From positions 1-64,000 of the forward strand of contig NZ_FOVL01000001.1 of the NCBI RefSeq assembly GCF_900115145.1: a stretch of DNA of 64,000 bases, given 5' to 3'. Positions 1 to 9,307 of the stretch are shown piece after piece. A program made the translations under genes and the position numbers. The notes under the pieces are model-generated. The model was not told the DNA's origin. It did not search any database and was given only the letters and a program-made list of their open reading frames with translations. Position 1 is the first letter of the stretch, and every line of letters begins with the position of its first letter. This DNA comes from Salegentibacter flavus (lineage in GTDB: Bacteria; Bacteroidota; Bacteroidia; Flavobacteriales; Flavobacteriaceae).

Positions 1-247
1 TCGCAAAATCTTCCTCCAGGATATTAAAAACCGGCTTCCAATAGACGCCGGTGCTTTCCATAGCCACATGAGTAACCCCTTCTTCCTTACACCAATCTCG
101 TAACTCTGTCAAAGAACTTGTATAGGCAGTAAACTGCCTGGTCTGATAATCTTTGCTATTGCTTCTAACCGTAGCAACAATAACATCCTTGTGCACATCT
201 ATTCCGCATCCCACGGAAATAACCTGCTCGTAGTCAATTGCTTTCAT
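1..247 (-). CDS. IS110-family transposase, N-terminal part (cut by window edge)
   Basis: Read on the minus strand from ATG at 247, the first 82 residues carry the start of the DEDD-type RuvC-like transposase domain of IS110/IS1111 elements: GIDVHKD near residues 15-21 (first catalytic Asp) and MESTGVYWKPV near residues 62-72 (catalytic Glu). The reading frame is open to the window edge, so the remaining DEDD residues and the C-terminal transposase_20 domain lie outside. IS110 elements usually lack long inverted repeats, and none is visible in the 75 bases before marC. The family call is confident; whether the copy is intact cannot be seen. Confidence 0.85.
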   Translation of the reverse strand, partial: MKAIDYEQVISVGCGIDVHKDVIVATVRSNSKDYQTRQFTAYTSSLTELRDWCKEEGVTHVAMESTGVYWKPVFNILEEDFA

Positions 248-322
248 TCCAATAAGTTTTTACATCACTTAAATTTAAGCAAAAAACTCATCGGTGTTTG
301 CGTGGGCTAAATCATGGGTATT

Positions 323-904
323 TCATACAAATAAACTTTGAATATTAGTGGCGAACAATTTAACGGCAATAGCCAGCAAGATAACGCCAAATACCTTTCT
401 TATCACACTAATACCCTGACTTCCTAAAATTCTTTCGATTCTAGCTGAAGCCTTCAACACTGCATATACTACGATAAGATTGATTAAGATGGCCACAATG
501 ATATTTATGGTTTCAAATTCTGCCTGAAGAGAAACCAGTGTGGTCATCGTACCCGCCCCGGCAATTAACGGAAAAGCAAGGGGCACAATAGAAGCCGTTT
601 CGGGCTCATCATCTTTATACAGGCTTATTCCCAGGATCATTTCTAAAGCCAGGAAAAACAATATAAAAGCACCGGCTACCGCAAAAGAATTTACATCGAT
701 ACCAATTAAATTAAGTATCTCTTTTCCCAGGAAAAGGAAAACAATCATTAAAATTCCGGCTACTATAGAAGCTTTTTCACTTTGAATATGACCAACTTTT
801 TTTCGAAGATCTATGATAATCGGGATATTCCCAATTATATCAATTACCGCAAAAAGTATCATTCCCGCGGTAAAAATCTGCTTAAAATTCAATAAATCCA
901 ACAT
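323..904 (-). CDS. marC: MarC/UPF0056 family integral membrane protein
   Basis: This 193-residue protein is almost entirely hydrophobic, with about six membrane spans. It has typical MarC features: an N-terminal span with FAVIDIIGNIPI, a charged loop near RKKVGH, the SIVPLAFPLIAGAGTMTT segment around residue 105, and a last span ending in AVKLFATNI. The length matches the family (about 190-220). MarC proteins sit in the inner membrane and their substrate is unsettled; the old link to multiple antibiotic resistance is not supported. It is a single gene with a good promoter at 930-959. The ATG at 904 is the only sensible start. Confidence 0.85.
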   Translation of the reverse strand: MLDLLNFKQIFTAGMILFAVIDIIGNIPIIIDLRKKVGHIQSEKASIVAGILMIVFLFLGKEILNLIGIDVNSFAVAGAFILFFLALEMILGISLYKDDEPETASIVPLAFPLIAGAGTMTTLVSLQAEFETINIIVAILINLIVVYAVLKASARIERILGSQGISVIRKVFGVILLAIAVKLFATNIQSLFV

Positions 905-929
905 AACTTCAGCTTTGAAAAATTTTGTG

Positions 930-959
930 CAAAAGTAATTTTTAAAAACAGAGTGTCAA
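930..959 (-). promoter_or_regulatory. Bacteroidota-type promoter for marC
   Basis: On the minus strand, TTG (959-957) is followed by exactly 19 bases and TACTTTTG (937-930). This fits the Bacteroidota primary sigma consensus TTTG-N19-TAnnTTTG. It lies 26 bases upstream of the marC ATG. Confidence 0.6.
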
Positions 960-1159
960 GGTTTTGTTTATTAATTCTTTATAAAGTTTTGCCATTATAA
1001 TTTTTGACCAAAAATGAAAAGAATTGCGCATCTTTTTGCTTTTTTAGGTTAACGCAAGAATCCTTGCCAGATGGCACCAGACACTTATACTTAATGAAAT
1101 TATAAATTTATTTCTTACTGATTATTTCAGAAACTGATTTCAACAATTATCTTTGCCAC

Positions 1160-1735
1160 ATGTTTCAGATAAAGAAGACCATAGTTTCAGAGGAGATCAT
1201 CAATAAAGATTTTGTTTGTAATCTTTCGGCCTGTAAAGGAGCCTGTTGTGTAGACGGAGAGGCCGGCGCCCCGGTAGAACCAGAGGAACGGGAAATTATG
1301 GAGGAGATATACCCGAAAGTGAAGCCTTTTCTTCGACCAGAGGGCATAGAAGCTATCGAGACTCAAGGCACCTATATTACCACCGAAAACGGCGAACTCG
1401 AAACCCCACTTATCGATGGAGCCGACTGTGCCTATGTTACTTTTGATGATAAAGGCACTGCTCTTTGTGGCATAGAAAAAGCCCATAACGAAGGTCTTAT
1501 CGATTTTAAAAAACCTGTTTCCTGCCATCTTTACCCGGTAAGGGTACAGGAATATTCCAGTTTTTCTGCGGTAAATTATCATCACTGGCAAATTTGTGAT
1601 GATGCCTGTAGTTTAGGAAAAGAGCTTCAAGTGCCGGTTTATAAATTCACAAAGGATGCCCTAATCAGGAAATTTGGGGCAGATTGGTACAAGGAACTCG
1701 AAGAAACCGTACAGCAAATTCAGAAGGAAAAATAA
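1160..1735 (+). CDS. DUF3109 family cysteine-rich protein
   Basis: This 191-residue soluble protein has a conserved cysteine pattern: CNLSACKGACC near residues 20-30, CAYV and ALCGIEKA in the middle, SCHLYPVR near residue 120, and CDDACSLG near residue 145. This is the DUF3109 / YkgJ-like cysteine cluster, thought to bind a metal or Fe-S centre; its role is unknown. The gene stands alone between marC (divergent) and a DUF4412 gene. The start at 1160 is the first ATG and leads straight into the conserved N-terminus. Confidence 0.8.
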   Translation: MFQIKKTIVSEEIINKDFVCNLSACKGACCVDGEAGAPVEPEEREIMEEIYPKVKPFLRPEGIEAIETQGTYITTENGELETPLIDGADCAYVTFDDKGTALCGIEKAHNEGLIDFKKPVSCHLYPVRVQEYSSFSAVNYHHWQICDDACSLGKELQVPVYKFTKDALIRKFGADWYKELEETVQQIQKEK

Positions 1736-1919
1736 TACCTAAAGCGCTATTTTTCAGCATCATATTTCTTTGTTCTGAAATATTTTCTTAACTTCTTCGC
1801 TTCAAAAACCGCCCTTCCGGTTTAAAGTCAGTATGCCCCAATACTGGAAAAAATTCGACAGCCCCATTTGATCAAGGAGATACTCCGAAATTATTATTCT
1901 AACCAAAAAAGCTAAAGCG

Positions 1920-2744
1920 ATGAAAAATTTAATCATTTCAATGTTAAGCGTGCTGTTATTTGGATTTTCAGCCGAAGCGCAATTTTTAAAGAATCTGAAA
2001 AAGAAAGTAGAGCAAAAAGTCGAAGAAAAGGTGACAGAAAATATTGCCAACAAAGCAGCCTCTGAAGCCGAAAAGTCACTCAATAAAATGTGGGAGACTG
2101 ATTTAAAAAATAGTCCGATCCCAATGGGTGCCAATCGCGTAGATATTAGTGAAGTTCCGCAATCTTACGATTTTAACTGGGAATACCAGTTAAACATGGA
2201 AACCAGGGACGGAAATATAGATATGACTTATCTTTTAAAAGAAGATGCGCCTTATTTTGGGATGCGAATGCCGCAGGCTGAAAGCATGTTTATGATCCTG
2301 GACATGGACAGAAAGCTTAGTATTATATATTTCGGTTCTGGCGAAAATAATTTTATTACCGCCAGCAAAATAGATAATCTTACCAATCCTGAAGACGAAA
2401 CCAATCCTTATGAAAATGCAGAATTAAAGAAGATCGGTACGAAAAATATCCTGGGTTACGAATGCCAGGGTTATGAAACCGAAACCGAAGAACACAAGTT
2501 TACCTTCTACGTCACACAGGAAGCACCCATAAGTTTCGCCAATATGTATAGTGATGAAAAAAGCAATATTCCAAAAGGCTGGAATGCTGATTGGCTGGAA
2601 GACGGCGATGCTTTAATGATGGAAATGCAAATGGTAGATAAGAAAAATCTTAACCGAAATGCGAATATGCGTTGTACCGGGTTGGAGAAAAAACCTTTTA
2701 CGATAAATAAGGAAAATTATACAGCCCTGGGTGCAGCTAAATAA
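1920..2744 (+). CDS. DUF4412 domain secreted protein
   Basis: This 274-residue protein has a signal peptide of about 20 residues ending in SAEAQ. A lysine/glutamate-rich helix follows (residues 22-55, KKVEQKVEEKVTENIANKAA pattern), then a beta-rich domain with METRDGNIDMTYLLK, GMRMP and YECQGYETETEEHKFTFYVT. This layout matches DUF4412 proteins of Bacteroidota, which are periplasmic or lipid-facing and of unknown function, distantly LolA/LolB-like in fold. It is followed after 12 bases by a small membrane protein gene, so the two are probably co-transcribed. Confidence 0.7.
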   Translation: MKNLIISMLSVLLFGFSAEAQFLKNLKKKVEQKVEEKVTENIANKAASEAEKSLNKMWETDLKNSPIPMGANRVDISEVPQSYDFNWEYQLNMETRDGNIDMTYLLKEDAPYFGMRMPQAESMFMILDMDRKLSIIYFGSGENNFITASKIDNLTNPEDETNPYENAELKKIGTKNILGYECQGYETETEEHKFTFYVTQEAPISFANMYSDEKSNIPKGWNADWLEDGDALMMEMQMVDKKNLNRNANMRCTGLEKKPFTINKENYTALGAAK

Positions 2745-2756
2745 AAACCGGGAATC

Positions 2757-3110
2757 ATGGAAAACACTAACACGAATACCAACGAAGCTAAAGGCACTTT
2801 TGATCCTAAAACTATAGCCATTATTGCCTATTTAACCATAATTGGCCTAGTGGTAGCTTTTGTGCTAAACAATGATAAAAAAGATAAATTTGCCACTTTT
2901 CATATTAAACAATCCCTGGGGCTTGTAATAATTAGCCTGGGACTTTTCATTATAGGAATGATCCCAATCTTAGGATGGATATTAAGTTTTCTCGGTTCAA
3001 TTTTCCTGCTGTATTTATGGATTATGGGACTAATTAATGCGATTAATAACAAAACCAAACCGGTTCCCTTTCTTGGGGACCATTTTGAAAAGTGGTTCGC
3101 CACTATTTAG
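2757..3110 (+). CDS. DUF4870-like small membrane protein
   Basis: This 117-residue protein has a short polar, Thr/Asn-rich N-terminus and three to four hydrophobic spans (residues 18-38, 53-72, 75-97). A polar stretch KKDKFATFHIKQSL lies between spans one and two. The FHIKQSLGLV pattern and length match DUF4870 / Tic20-like small membrane proteins common in Bacteroidota. No function is established. It sits 12 bases after the DUF4412 gene and is probably in the same transcript. Confidence 0.7.
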   Translation: MENTNTNTNEAKGTFDPKTIAIIAYLTIIGLVVAFVLNNDKKDKFATFHIKQSLGLVIISLGLFIIGMIPILGWILSFLGSIFLLYLWIMGLINAINNKTKPVPFLGDHFEKWFATI

Positions 3111-3369
3111 AGAAAATGAAAGAACAAATGGATTCATCCCCGAAATAGGATAGTATTCAGGGATTATAACATTTATCCCATCATTTACTTTTTAACATTT
3201 GTAATGTATTATATCGAAACCACTGCTATAATTGGGATTTCAAATTACTTATTAAGTTATTCTGTTGAAAACTTTGTTGAAAACGTTTAATCTTTACTTA
3301 GCTGATTTTCAAAACATTTCACCATATTTGTTGTGAACCTAAGAACCAAAAAGGTTTACACCAAAAAAT

Positions 3370-4302
3370 ATGTCAAAATCCCTACAGGAAACCACGCTGA
3401 AAGACGATAAAAATCGTTTCATCATTTTCCCTGTTAAACATAACGATATTTGGGATTGGTATAAAAAAATAGAGTCTCGTTTCTGGACAACCCATACCGA
3501 TATTGCCGACCATAAACTGGAAATAAAAGAACAAAAGTTAAATACCAACGAGGTGCATTTCGTTAGAAACTTAATGGCATTCCTGGCCGGTTCACAAAAT
3601 TTATTAACCCAGAATATTACCCGAAAACTTAACGGAGATATACCGGAAGCAAACTTCTGTTTTGATTTCCAGGCAGTTTCAGAAAATGTTTACCTGGAAA
3701 GCTTTTCAATGCTCACCCGTGCATTCCTGAATCGTCCAAAAACTGAAGAGCGACTTTTTTCTGAAGTTAATCCGCAGCTTAAAATTGTTGAAAATCACAT
3801 CAAAAAATGGACAAGTTCAGGTTCTCTGGCCGAAGCTCTGGTTGCTTCAGCCGCACTGAATGCTATTTTCTTTCCTGCAGCACTCTCCTCTCTTTTATGG
3901 CTTAAAAAACGTAAAGACCTGGCGGGACTTAATTATTATTGTGAACTCATTTCACGTGATAAAGCATACCATCGCGATCTTGCAATAAACCTTTATTCAG
4001 AAAAGATCAAAAAAGATATTTCTTCTGAAAAAATAAGGGAGATCATACTGGAAACAGAGAATTTGATCGGGGATTTCCTCTTAAAAACTTTACCGGTGAA
4101 TTTGATAGGAATGCCCGTTGAACATATAGAGCATTACCTCAAATTGCTTAGCGATGACCTTTTTGAAAAATTAGGTTATGAAACTGCTACTCAAACAGAC
4201 AAACGACCAAGCCTGGCCGAACAACGTGTAGGAAAATTTCAACAGGCAGGACGAAAAATAGATAATGATTCTGATAAAATCAGTTTTAAAACTGATTTGT
4301 AA
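3370..4302 (+). CDS. Ribonucleotide reductase R2-like protein lacking metal ligands and radical tyrosines
   Basis: The 310 residues align well with class I RNR beta (NrdB/RRM2), for example FWTTHTDI, FDFQAVSENV, WLKKRKDLAGL, CELISRD, LPVNLIGM and the tail QRVGKFQQAG...ISFKTDL. The catalytic positions are altered. Metal-ligand Asp is Gln76; the ligand pair Glu/His is Glu105/Tyr108; Glu is Asn164; Glu is Lys198; only the last His (201) remains. The radical Tyr is Phe112 and the C-terminal transfer Tyr is Phe290. Trp39 and Asp197 of the transfer path survive. Class Ie (metal-free) R2 proteins also replace three carboxylates but keep the Tyr. This is therefore probably a non-catalytic paralogue or an unusual variant. 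The downstream gene is dGTPase, another dNTP-pool enzyme. Confidence 0.85.
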   Translation: MSKSLQETTLKDDKNRFIIFPVKHNDIWDWYKKIESRFWTTHTDIADHKLEIKEQKLNTNEVHFVRNLMAFLAGSQNLLTQNITRKLNGDIPEANFCFDFQAVSENVYLESFSMLTRAFLNRPKTEERLFSEVNPQLKIVENHIKKWTSSGSLAEALVASAALNAIFFPAALSSLLWLKKRKDLAGLNYYCELISRDKAYHRDLAINLYSEKIKKDISSEKIREIILETENLIGDFLLKTLPVNLIGMPVEHIEHYLKLLSDDLFEKLGYETATQTDKRPSLAEQRVGKFQQAGRKIDNDSDKISFKTDL

Positions 4303-4306
4303 AGCC

Positions 4307-4343
4307 TCAAAAACGCTACGACCCCCAACGTGGCGTTTTTTGA
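4307..4343 (+). terminator. Rho-independent terminator after the R2-like gene
   Basis: A 10-bp inverted repeat (TCAAAAACGC ... GCGTTTTTTGA) with a loop of about 16 bases starts four bases after the stop codon, and the distal arm contains a run of six T. Confidence 0.6.
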
Positions 4344-4505
4344 GATTTTATTAGGCCCCCCCAGGTTTTTTTTAATCAGAGCCTTTTCCAAAACTCATTC
4401 CCACTAAAACAATCGAAAATAAGAGCTAATTCCATCTTACGAAGTCTTTGGAATTATTATTTTTGAGCAGACTGCGCTACCTACGCAACCTAAACACCAA
4501 CACAA

Positions 4506-5855
4506 ATGATGAACTGGGAACAACTTCTCTCCTTAAAACGTTTCGGAGATACCAATAAACGCCTTAGAAAAGAACAAAATGAGACCCGATTGGGCTTCGA
4601 GGTAGATTATGATCGCATAATCTTCTCTTCTGCTTTTAGAAGTTTACAGGATAAAACTCAGGTTATCCCCCTTTCCAAAACCGATTTTGTTCATACCCGT
4701 CTTACTCACAGCCTGGAAGTTTCTGTGGTAGGACGTTCCCTGGGGCGCCTGGCCGGACAGAAAATCCTGGAGAAGCACCCGCATTTGGAAACAATTCACG
4801 GTTACCGGATGAATGATTTTGGTGCTATCGTTGCAGCGGCCTCGTTGGCGCATGATATTGGAAACCCTCCTTTTGGACATTCAGGAGAAAAAGCCATTGG
4901 TGAATATTTTAGTCATGGTAAAGGCAGACGTTTTAAGGAACAACTTACAGAGAAAGAATATCGCGACCTGGTAAAATTTGAAGGGAATGCCAATGGTTTT
5001 AAAATTCTAACCGAAACCAGACCGGGAATTCCCGGTGGACTCCGGCTTTCTTATGCAACTCTGGGAGCCTTCACTAAATACCCCAAAGAGTCCCTTCCGC
5101 ATAAACCTACCTCTAATATTTCCGATAAGAAGTTTGGATTTTTCCAGTTGCAACGCGACAGCTTTCAGGAGGTGGCCCGGGATTTAGGTCTGATTCAAAC
5201 AGGGAAAAATAGAAATCTAGGCTATGTCAGACATCCCCTGGCATTTTTGGTAGAAGCAGCCGATGATATTTGCTATACCATTATCGATTTTGAAGACGGT
5301 ATCAATTTAGGACTCATAGATGAAGATTATGCCCTGGAGTACCTTATAAAACTAGTTAAAAACAATATCAACACCCAGAAATACAATACACTTCAAAATA
5401 CATCAGACAGGCTTGCCTATTTGCGGGCACTGGCAATAAACACTCTTATTTCTGAAGCTGTAGAGACCTTTTTACAAAACGAAGAGGCTATTCTCGAAGG
5501 AAAATTCCACGATGCTTTATTTGATAAGAGCGGTTATGAAGCCCAAATTAAAGACATCATAAAAATAAGCATTGAGCGAATTTATCAGAGCGAGGAGGTG
5601 ATTAACAAAGAAATTGCCGGCTATAAGATGCTCTCATTCCTTTTGAACACATATACAAAAGCTTTTTTACCAACACAGGAAGAAGAGAGCTCTAATTTCA
5701 ACAAACTCGTATTAAAATCGGTGCCTAAACTTCAGCATTTGCAGGATGAAACTTCGGTATATAAAATCCTTATGGAAATATGTTCCTATACAGCATCACT
5801 TACCGACGGACTAACCGTAGCCTCTTTTGAAAGGTATAAGGGTTTAAGCTTATAG
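4506..5855 (+). CDS. dgt: dGTP triphosphohydrolase (dGTPase), HD superfamily
   Basis: This 449-residue protein hydrolyses dGTP to deoxyguanosine and triphosphate. The N-terminus has the FSSAFRSLQDKTQV and DFVHTRLTHSLEV blocks (metal His68), then the HD pair in LAHDIGNPPFGHSGE (His116-Asp117) and a later Asp in VEAADDICYTI. Length and motif order match the long bacterial dGTPases. Translation may begin at 4506 or at the adjacent ATG at 4509. Its position after an R2-like RNR paralogue suggests a dNTP-homeostasis pair, though a terminator separates them. Confidence 0.92.
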   Translation: MMNWEQLLSLKRFGDTNKRLRKEQNETRLGFEVDYDRIIFSSAFRSLQDKTQVIPLSKTDFVHTRLTHSLEVSVVGRSLGRLAGQKILEKHPHLETIHGYRMNDFGAIVAAASLAHDIGNPPFGHSGEKAIGEYFSHGKGRRFKEQLTEKEYRDLVKFEGNANGFKILTETRPGIPGGLRLSYATLGAFTKYPKESLPHKPTSNISDKKFGFFQLQRDSFQEVARDLGLIQTGKNRNLGYVRHPLAFLVEAADDICYTIIDFEDGINLGLIDEDYALEYLIKLVKNNINTQKYNTLQNTSDRLAYLRALAINTLISEAVETFLQNEEAILEGKFHDALFDKSGYEAQIKDIIKISIERIYQSEEVINKEIAGYKMLSFLLNTYTKAFLPTQEEESSNFNKLVLKSVPKLQHLQDETSVYKILMEICSYTASLTDGLTVASFERYKGLSL

Positions 5856-5857
5856 CG

Positions 5858-6889
5858 TTAAAATTCATAGATAACGCCCACACCAAGTAACTGTTTGAAT
5901 TGCACCCGGGGACCAAATGTCTCCAGGTTACCATCGCCATTGGTGTCTTCTTTATATTTCACATCATCGTCGTACCGTAATTGAGTTCCTATGTTAGCTC
6001 TTATAAAGTCGTTCACCTTTAGGTCTGCATTTACCTCCCAGTCTACATCGACATTCCCGAATTTATTGAGATAATCTGAATAGAGACTTATCCGGTTATC
6101 CAGTTTAACATTTGTAAAAATCTCTTTGGCGAAATTACTCGTTACTAAAAAACCTATTTCTGTTCTTACGCTTTCCCCTTCCTTAATTAAATTCCCCAGG
6201 TCATCATATTGAGCTCTCTGGACTCCGAACATCCCTTCATTGGCAAGACGCTGGTCAAGTACGAAAGTGGATTTCTGGGTTAAGGGAGAAATATAAACAT
6301 CCAGAGATTCATCGTGGCTGGAATATTGGCTACCAACACCCACAAAGAGATATCCCGGAGCCATAAATTTCGAAATAGGCTTGTCGGTTTCAGGATATTT
6401 ATACCCATTAGCAATTTGAGTATTAAAGGTGAATTTAGCTGAATAATACCAATTGGAGATGGAATCCTTTCGGTAACCAAAGGAAGAATTCAGTCGAAAT
6501 TCATCATCGGTTTTTCGCACCTCCCGGTCTTCCTGGGCATTTAAACCGTATTTAAAAGAACCGCGGTTTTTCCATGACAGTAATTTCTTTGTGTAATTTC
6601 GTTCAAAATTTCCGTGAACCAAAGCCGAAATTGAGTTATTACCACCCGCGTTCCAATTAATAAAAGCTACTTCGTTAAAATTTAAACCTACTGCATTTTT
6701 TTCGGTCCAGAAAACAAGCATCGGAGGTTCCAGCGTTATGGTATCCAGAACAACCAAAAGAGTATCCTGAACCGGTGCAGGTTTTACAACTTTTATAGTA
6801 TCAGATGGTTTTATAGGATTGGGAATTATTTGGGCAGAAGCATTTAGCGCAAAAAGACACGCTAAAAAGCTCAGGAATAGGATTTTCAT
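5858..6889 (-). CDS. DUF3078 outer-membrane beta-barrel protein
   Basis: This 343-residue protein has a signal peptide ending ALNASAQ. A proline-rich linker (IPNPIKPSDTIKVVKPAPVQDT) is followed by a region of alternating amphipathic strands (FNEVAFINWNAGGNNSISA, NRGSFKYGLNAQED, WYYSAKFTFNTQI) and a C-terminal ...GVGVIYEF ending in an aromatic residue, as in BAM substrates. This matches DUF3078, abundant in Bacteroidota and of unknown role. It converges on dgt with only two bases between the stop codons. Confidence 0.8.
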   Translation of the reverse strand: MKILFLSFLACLFALNASAQIIPNPIKPSDTIKVVKPAPVQDTLLVVLDTITLEPPMLVFWTEKNAVGLNFNEVAFINWNAGGNNSISALVHGNFERNYTKKLLSWKNRGSFKYGLNAQEDREVRKTDDEFRLNSSFGYRKDSISNWYYSAKFTFNTQIANGYKYPETDKPISKFMAPGYLFVGVGSQYSSHDESLDVYISPLTQKSTFVLDQRLANEGMFGVQRAQYDDLGNLIKEGESVRTEIGFLVTSNFAKEIFTNVKLDNRISLYSDYLNKFGNVDVDWEVNADLKVNDFIRANIGTQLRYDDDVKYKEDTNGDGNLETFGPRVQFKQLLGVGVIYEF

Positions 6890-6938
6890 TGGATAATTTG
6901 GATTCTTCGGATTATTCGGATTTGCAAAAATAAAAAAT

Positions 6939-8717
6939 TCAGAGTTGAGAAAAAATCACCTCACGTATATTTTCAACGTTAATTCCGCACTTTTCTTGTA
7001 ATTCATCTACACTTCCGTGTTCAATAAATTTATCCGGAACTCCTAAACACCTGATCTTTAGTCGATAATCATTTTTAGAAGCAAATTCCAGGACTGCACT
7101 TCCAAAGCCTCCTTTAGCAACCCCATCTTCCACGGTAATAATACTTGTGTATTTCTTGCAAATCCTATGCAGTAGTGTCTCATCCAGAGGTTTTACAAAA
7201 AGCATATCAAAATGACCGATTTTATCTTTATGTTCGGCCTCTATCTTCTCTATAGCCAACTTTGAATTTCGGGTCATATTCCCAATACTTAAAACAGCGA
7301 TTTCACTACCTTCTTTCAGGCACCTTCCTCTTCCAATCTCTAATGCTTCAAAAGGTTGCTGCCAGTCTGTTAACTGCCCTCTTCCGCGCGGATATCGAAT
7401 AACGAGAGGAGAATCAAGTGCTAACTGCGCGGTATACAGCAGGTTTCTAAGATCAATTTCATTGGCGGGTGCCGCAATAATCAGGTTGGGAATACTTCGA
7501 AGATAAGCGATATCGAATACCCCGTGGTGGGTCGCCCCATCCTCGCCTACCAGTCCCGCACGATCAAGACAAAAAATTACCGGGAGATTCTGTATTGCAA
7601 CATCGTGGATAACCTGATCATAAGCCCTTTGAAGAAAAGTGGAATAAATTGCACAGAAAACCCGGAATCCCCTGGTTGCCATTCCGGCTGCAAGGGTTAC
7701 TGCGTGTTGTTCAGCGATTCCAACATCAAAAGCACGGTCTGGAAAAGCCTGCATCATATATTTAAGGGAGCTACCCGTGGGCATAGCCGGAGTGATGCCT
7801 ATAATTTTTTCATTTTTTTCAGCAAGTTCTACCAAACTTAGTCCAAAGACATCCTGATATTTTAAAGGCAAATTTTCGGTGGCCTTAGGCAGGAGCTCAC
7901 CGGTTTCAGGTTTAAATTTACCCGGAGCATGATATTTCACCTGATCCTCTTCAGCCTTTTTTAGTCCTTTTCCTTTTGTGGTGAACACGTGAAGGAATTT
8001 TGGACCATTTATCTTCTGAAGCTTCCTGAGAATTTTTATTAACCCAGGAATATCATGACCATCCACCGGGCCAAAATACCTAAAATTGAGTGCTTCAATT
8101 ATATTGTCTTGCTTGGGTTTATAGCCTACCCTGGCCTTGGTAAGGTATTGCTTTAAAGCTCCTACACTGGGGTCAATCCCTATGGCATTGTCATTCAGGA
8201 TTACCAGCAAATTAGCATCGGTCACGCCGGCGTGGTTAAGTCCTTCAAAGGCCATTCCGCTGGCTATGGACGCATCTCCTACCACGGCAATATGTTGTTT
8301 TTCTTTTTTCCCCTCAAGGTTTGAGGCAATAGCCATTCCCAGTGCCGCTGAAATTGCAGTGGATGAATGCCCCGTCCCAAAAGTATCGTAAATGCTTTCT
8401 GAGCGCTTCGGAAATCCACTGATACCGCCTAACTGCCGATTGGTGTGGAATTGGTCCCTGCGCCCGGTAAGAATTTTGTGACCGTAAGCCTGATGGCCTA
8501 CATCCCATACCAGCAGATCATCTGGCGTATTAAATACATAATGCAGGACGATGGTGAGCTCCACAACCCCTAGGCTTGCACCTAGATGACCTTCTTTAGT
8601 AGCAACAATATCTATAATGAATTTGCGAAGCTCTGCAGCCAAACGGGAAAGGTCTTCCTGAGGTAATTTCCGAAGATCTTTGGGGCTGTTTACCGTATTT
8701 AACATGGGTGTTGGCAT
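6939..8717 (-). CDS. dxs: 1-deoxy-D-xylulose-5-phosphate synthase
   Basis: This 592-residue thiamine-diphosphate enzyme condenses pyruvate and glyceraldehyde-3-phosphate in the first step of the MEP isoprenoid pathway. Visible elements are HLGASLGVVELTIVLHYVF, WDVGHQAYGHKILTGRR, the ThDP-binding GDASIASGMAFEG...ILNDN, the transketolase central block DVGIAEQHAVTLAAGMA, and the C-terminal block ending KFIEHGSVDELQ. It is slightly shorter than the E. coli enzyme (620), as usual in Bacteroidota. The start at 8717 (MPTPMLN) is followed by a second Met four residues later; either could be used. Confidence 0.95.
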   Translation of the reverse strand: MPTPMLNTVNSPKDLRKLPQEDLSRLAAELRKFIIDIVATKEGHLGASLGVVELTIVLHYVFNTPDDLLVWDVGHQAYGHKILTGRRDQFHTNRQLGGISGFPKRSESIYDTFGTGHSSTAISAALGMAIASNLEGKKEKQHIAVVGDASIASGMAFEGLNHAGVTDANLLVILNDNAIGIDPSVGALKQYLTKARVGYKPKQDNIIEALNFRYFGPVDGHDIPGLIKILRKLQKINGPKFLHVFTTKGKGLKKAEEDQVKYHAPGKFKPETGELLPKATENLPLKYQDVFGLSLVELAEKNEKIIGITPAMPTGSSLKYMMQAFPDRAFDVGIAEQHAVTLAAGMATRGFRVFCAIYSTFLQRAYDQVIHDVAIQNLPVIFCLDRAGLVGEDGATHHGVFDIAYLRSIPNLIIAAPANEIDLRNLLYTAQLALDSPLVIRYPRGRGQLTDWQQPFEALEIGRGRCLKEGSEIAVLSIGNMTRNSKLAIEKIEAEHKDKIGHFDMLFVKPLDETLLHRICKKYTSIITVEDGVAKGGFGSAVLEFASKNDYRLKIRCLGVPDKFIEHGSVDELQEKCGINVENIREVIFSQL

Positions 8718-8810
8718 GCGTGCAAAGTTAGGGTATGAATTTGTAATTATGGTGAGTATTTTAAATACAAACGTTCTAATATTTTTATCTTTCGGAAAAA
8801 TACAGGAATA

Positions 8811-9260
8811 ATGCTGAGTCCTTTTGATGATGAATATTTTATGCGGAAAGCCTTAGAAGAGGCCGAAGAGGCTTATACAAAAGGGGAAATCCCTGTTGGG
8901 GTCGTTGTGGTGATCAACAACAGGATAATCGCCCGGGGACACAATCTCACCGAAACCCTGAACGATGTGACCGCCCATGCCGAAATGCAGGCTATCACTG
9001 CAGCAGCTAATTTCCTGGGCGGAAAATACCTTGTTGATTGTACGATGTATGTCACCCTTGAGCCTTGCCAAATGTGTGCCGGGGCTCTTTATTGGAGCCA
9101 ACTATCGAAACTGGTTTTCGCCGCGGAAGACCACCAGCGTGGTTACCGCAAAAATGGGGGGAAACTTCATCCTAAAACTCAGATAAAACACGGGATTCTT
9201 GAAGAAGAAGCTTCAGCATTGTTAAAGCGTTTCTTTATAGAGAAGAGGAATCTAAACTAA
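8811..9260 (+). CDS. tadA: tRNA adenosine-34 deaminase
   Basis: This 149-residue zinc deaminase converts A34 to inosine in the tRNA anticodon. It has the HAEMQAI signature (zinc His and catalytic Glu, about residues 57-63) and PCQMCAGAL (two zinc Cys, about residues 88-96), plus the N-terminal FMRKALEEAEEA helix typical of TadA rather than cytidine or guanine deaminases. It is divergent from dxs, with a short shared promoter region. Confidence 0.9.
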   Translation: MLSPFDDEYFMRKALEEAEEAYTKGEIPVGVVVVINNRIIARGHNLTETLNDVTAHAEMQAITAAANFLGGKYLVDCTMYVTLEPCQMCAGALYWSQLSKLVFAAEDHQRGYRKNGGKLHPKTQIKHGILEEEASALLKRFFIEKRNLN

Positions 9261-9288
9261 AAAGCACCGCCGGAGTGGCAGTGCTTTT
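9261..9288. terminator. Hairpin terminator between tadA and the sugar porter
   Basis: AAAGCACCGCC and GGCAGTGCTTTT form an 11-bp stem with one mismatch and a five-base loop. A-rich and T-rich flanks let it serve both convergent genes. Confidence 0.75.
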
Positions 9289-9307
9289 CTGTATAAATCA
9301 AAGACTA

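Noticed and set aside
300-308. GCGTGGGCT matches the first nine bases of the candidate guide at 35750
   Set aside because: Pairing breaks after nine bases, the base before it is T rather than G, and no gene start follows at a fitting distance. Probably chance.
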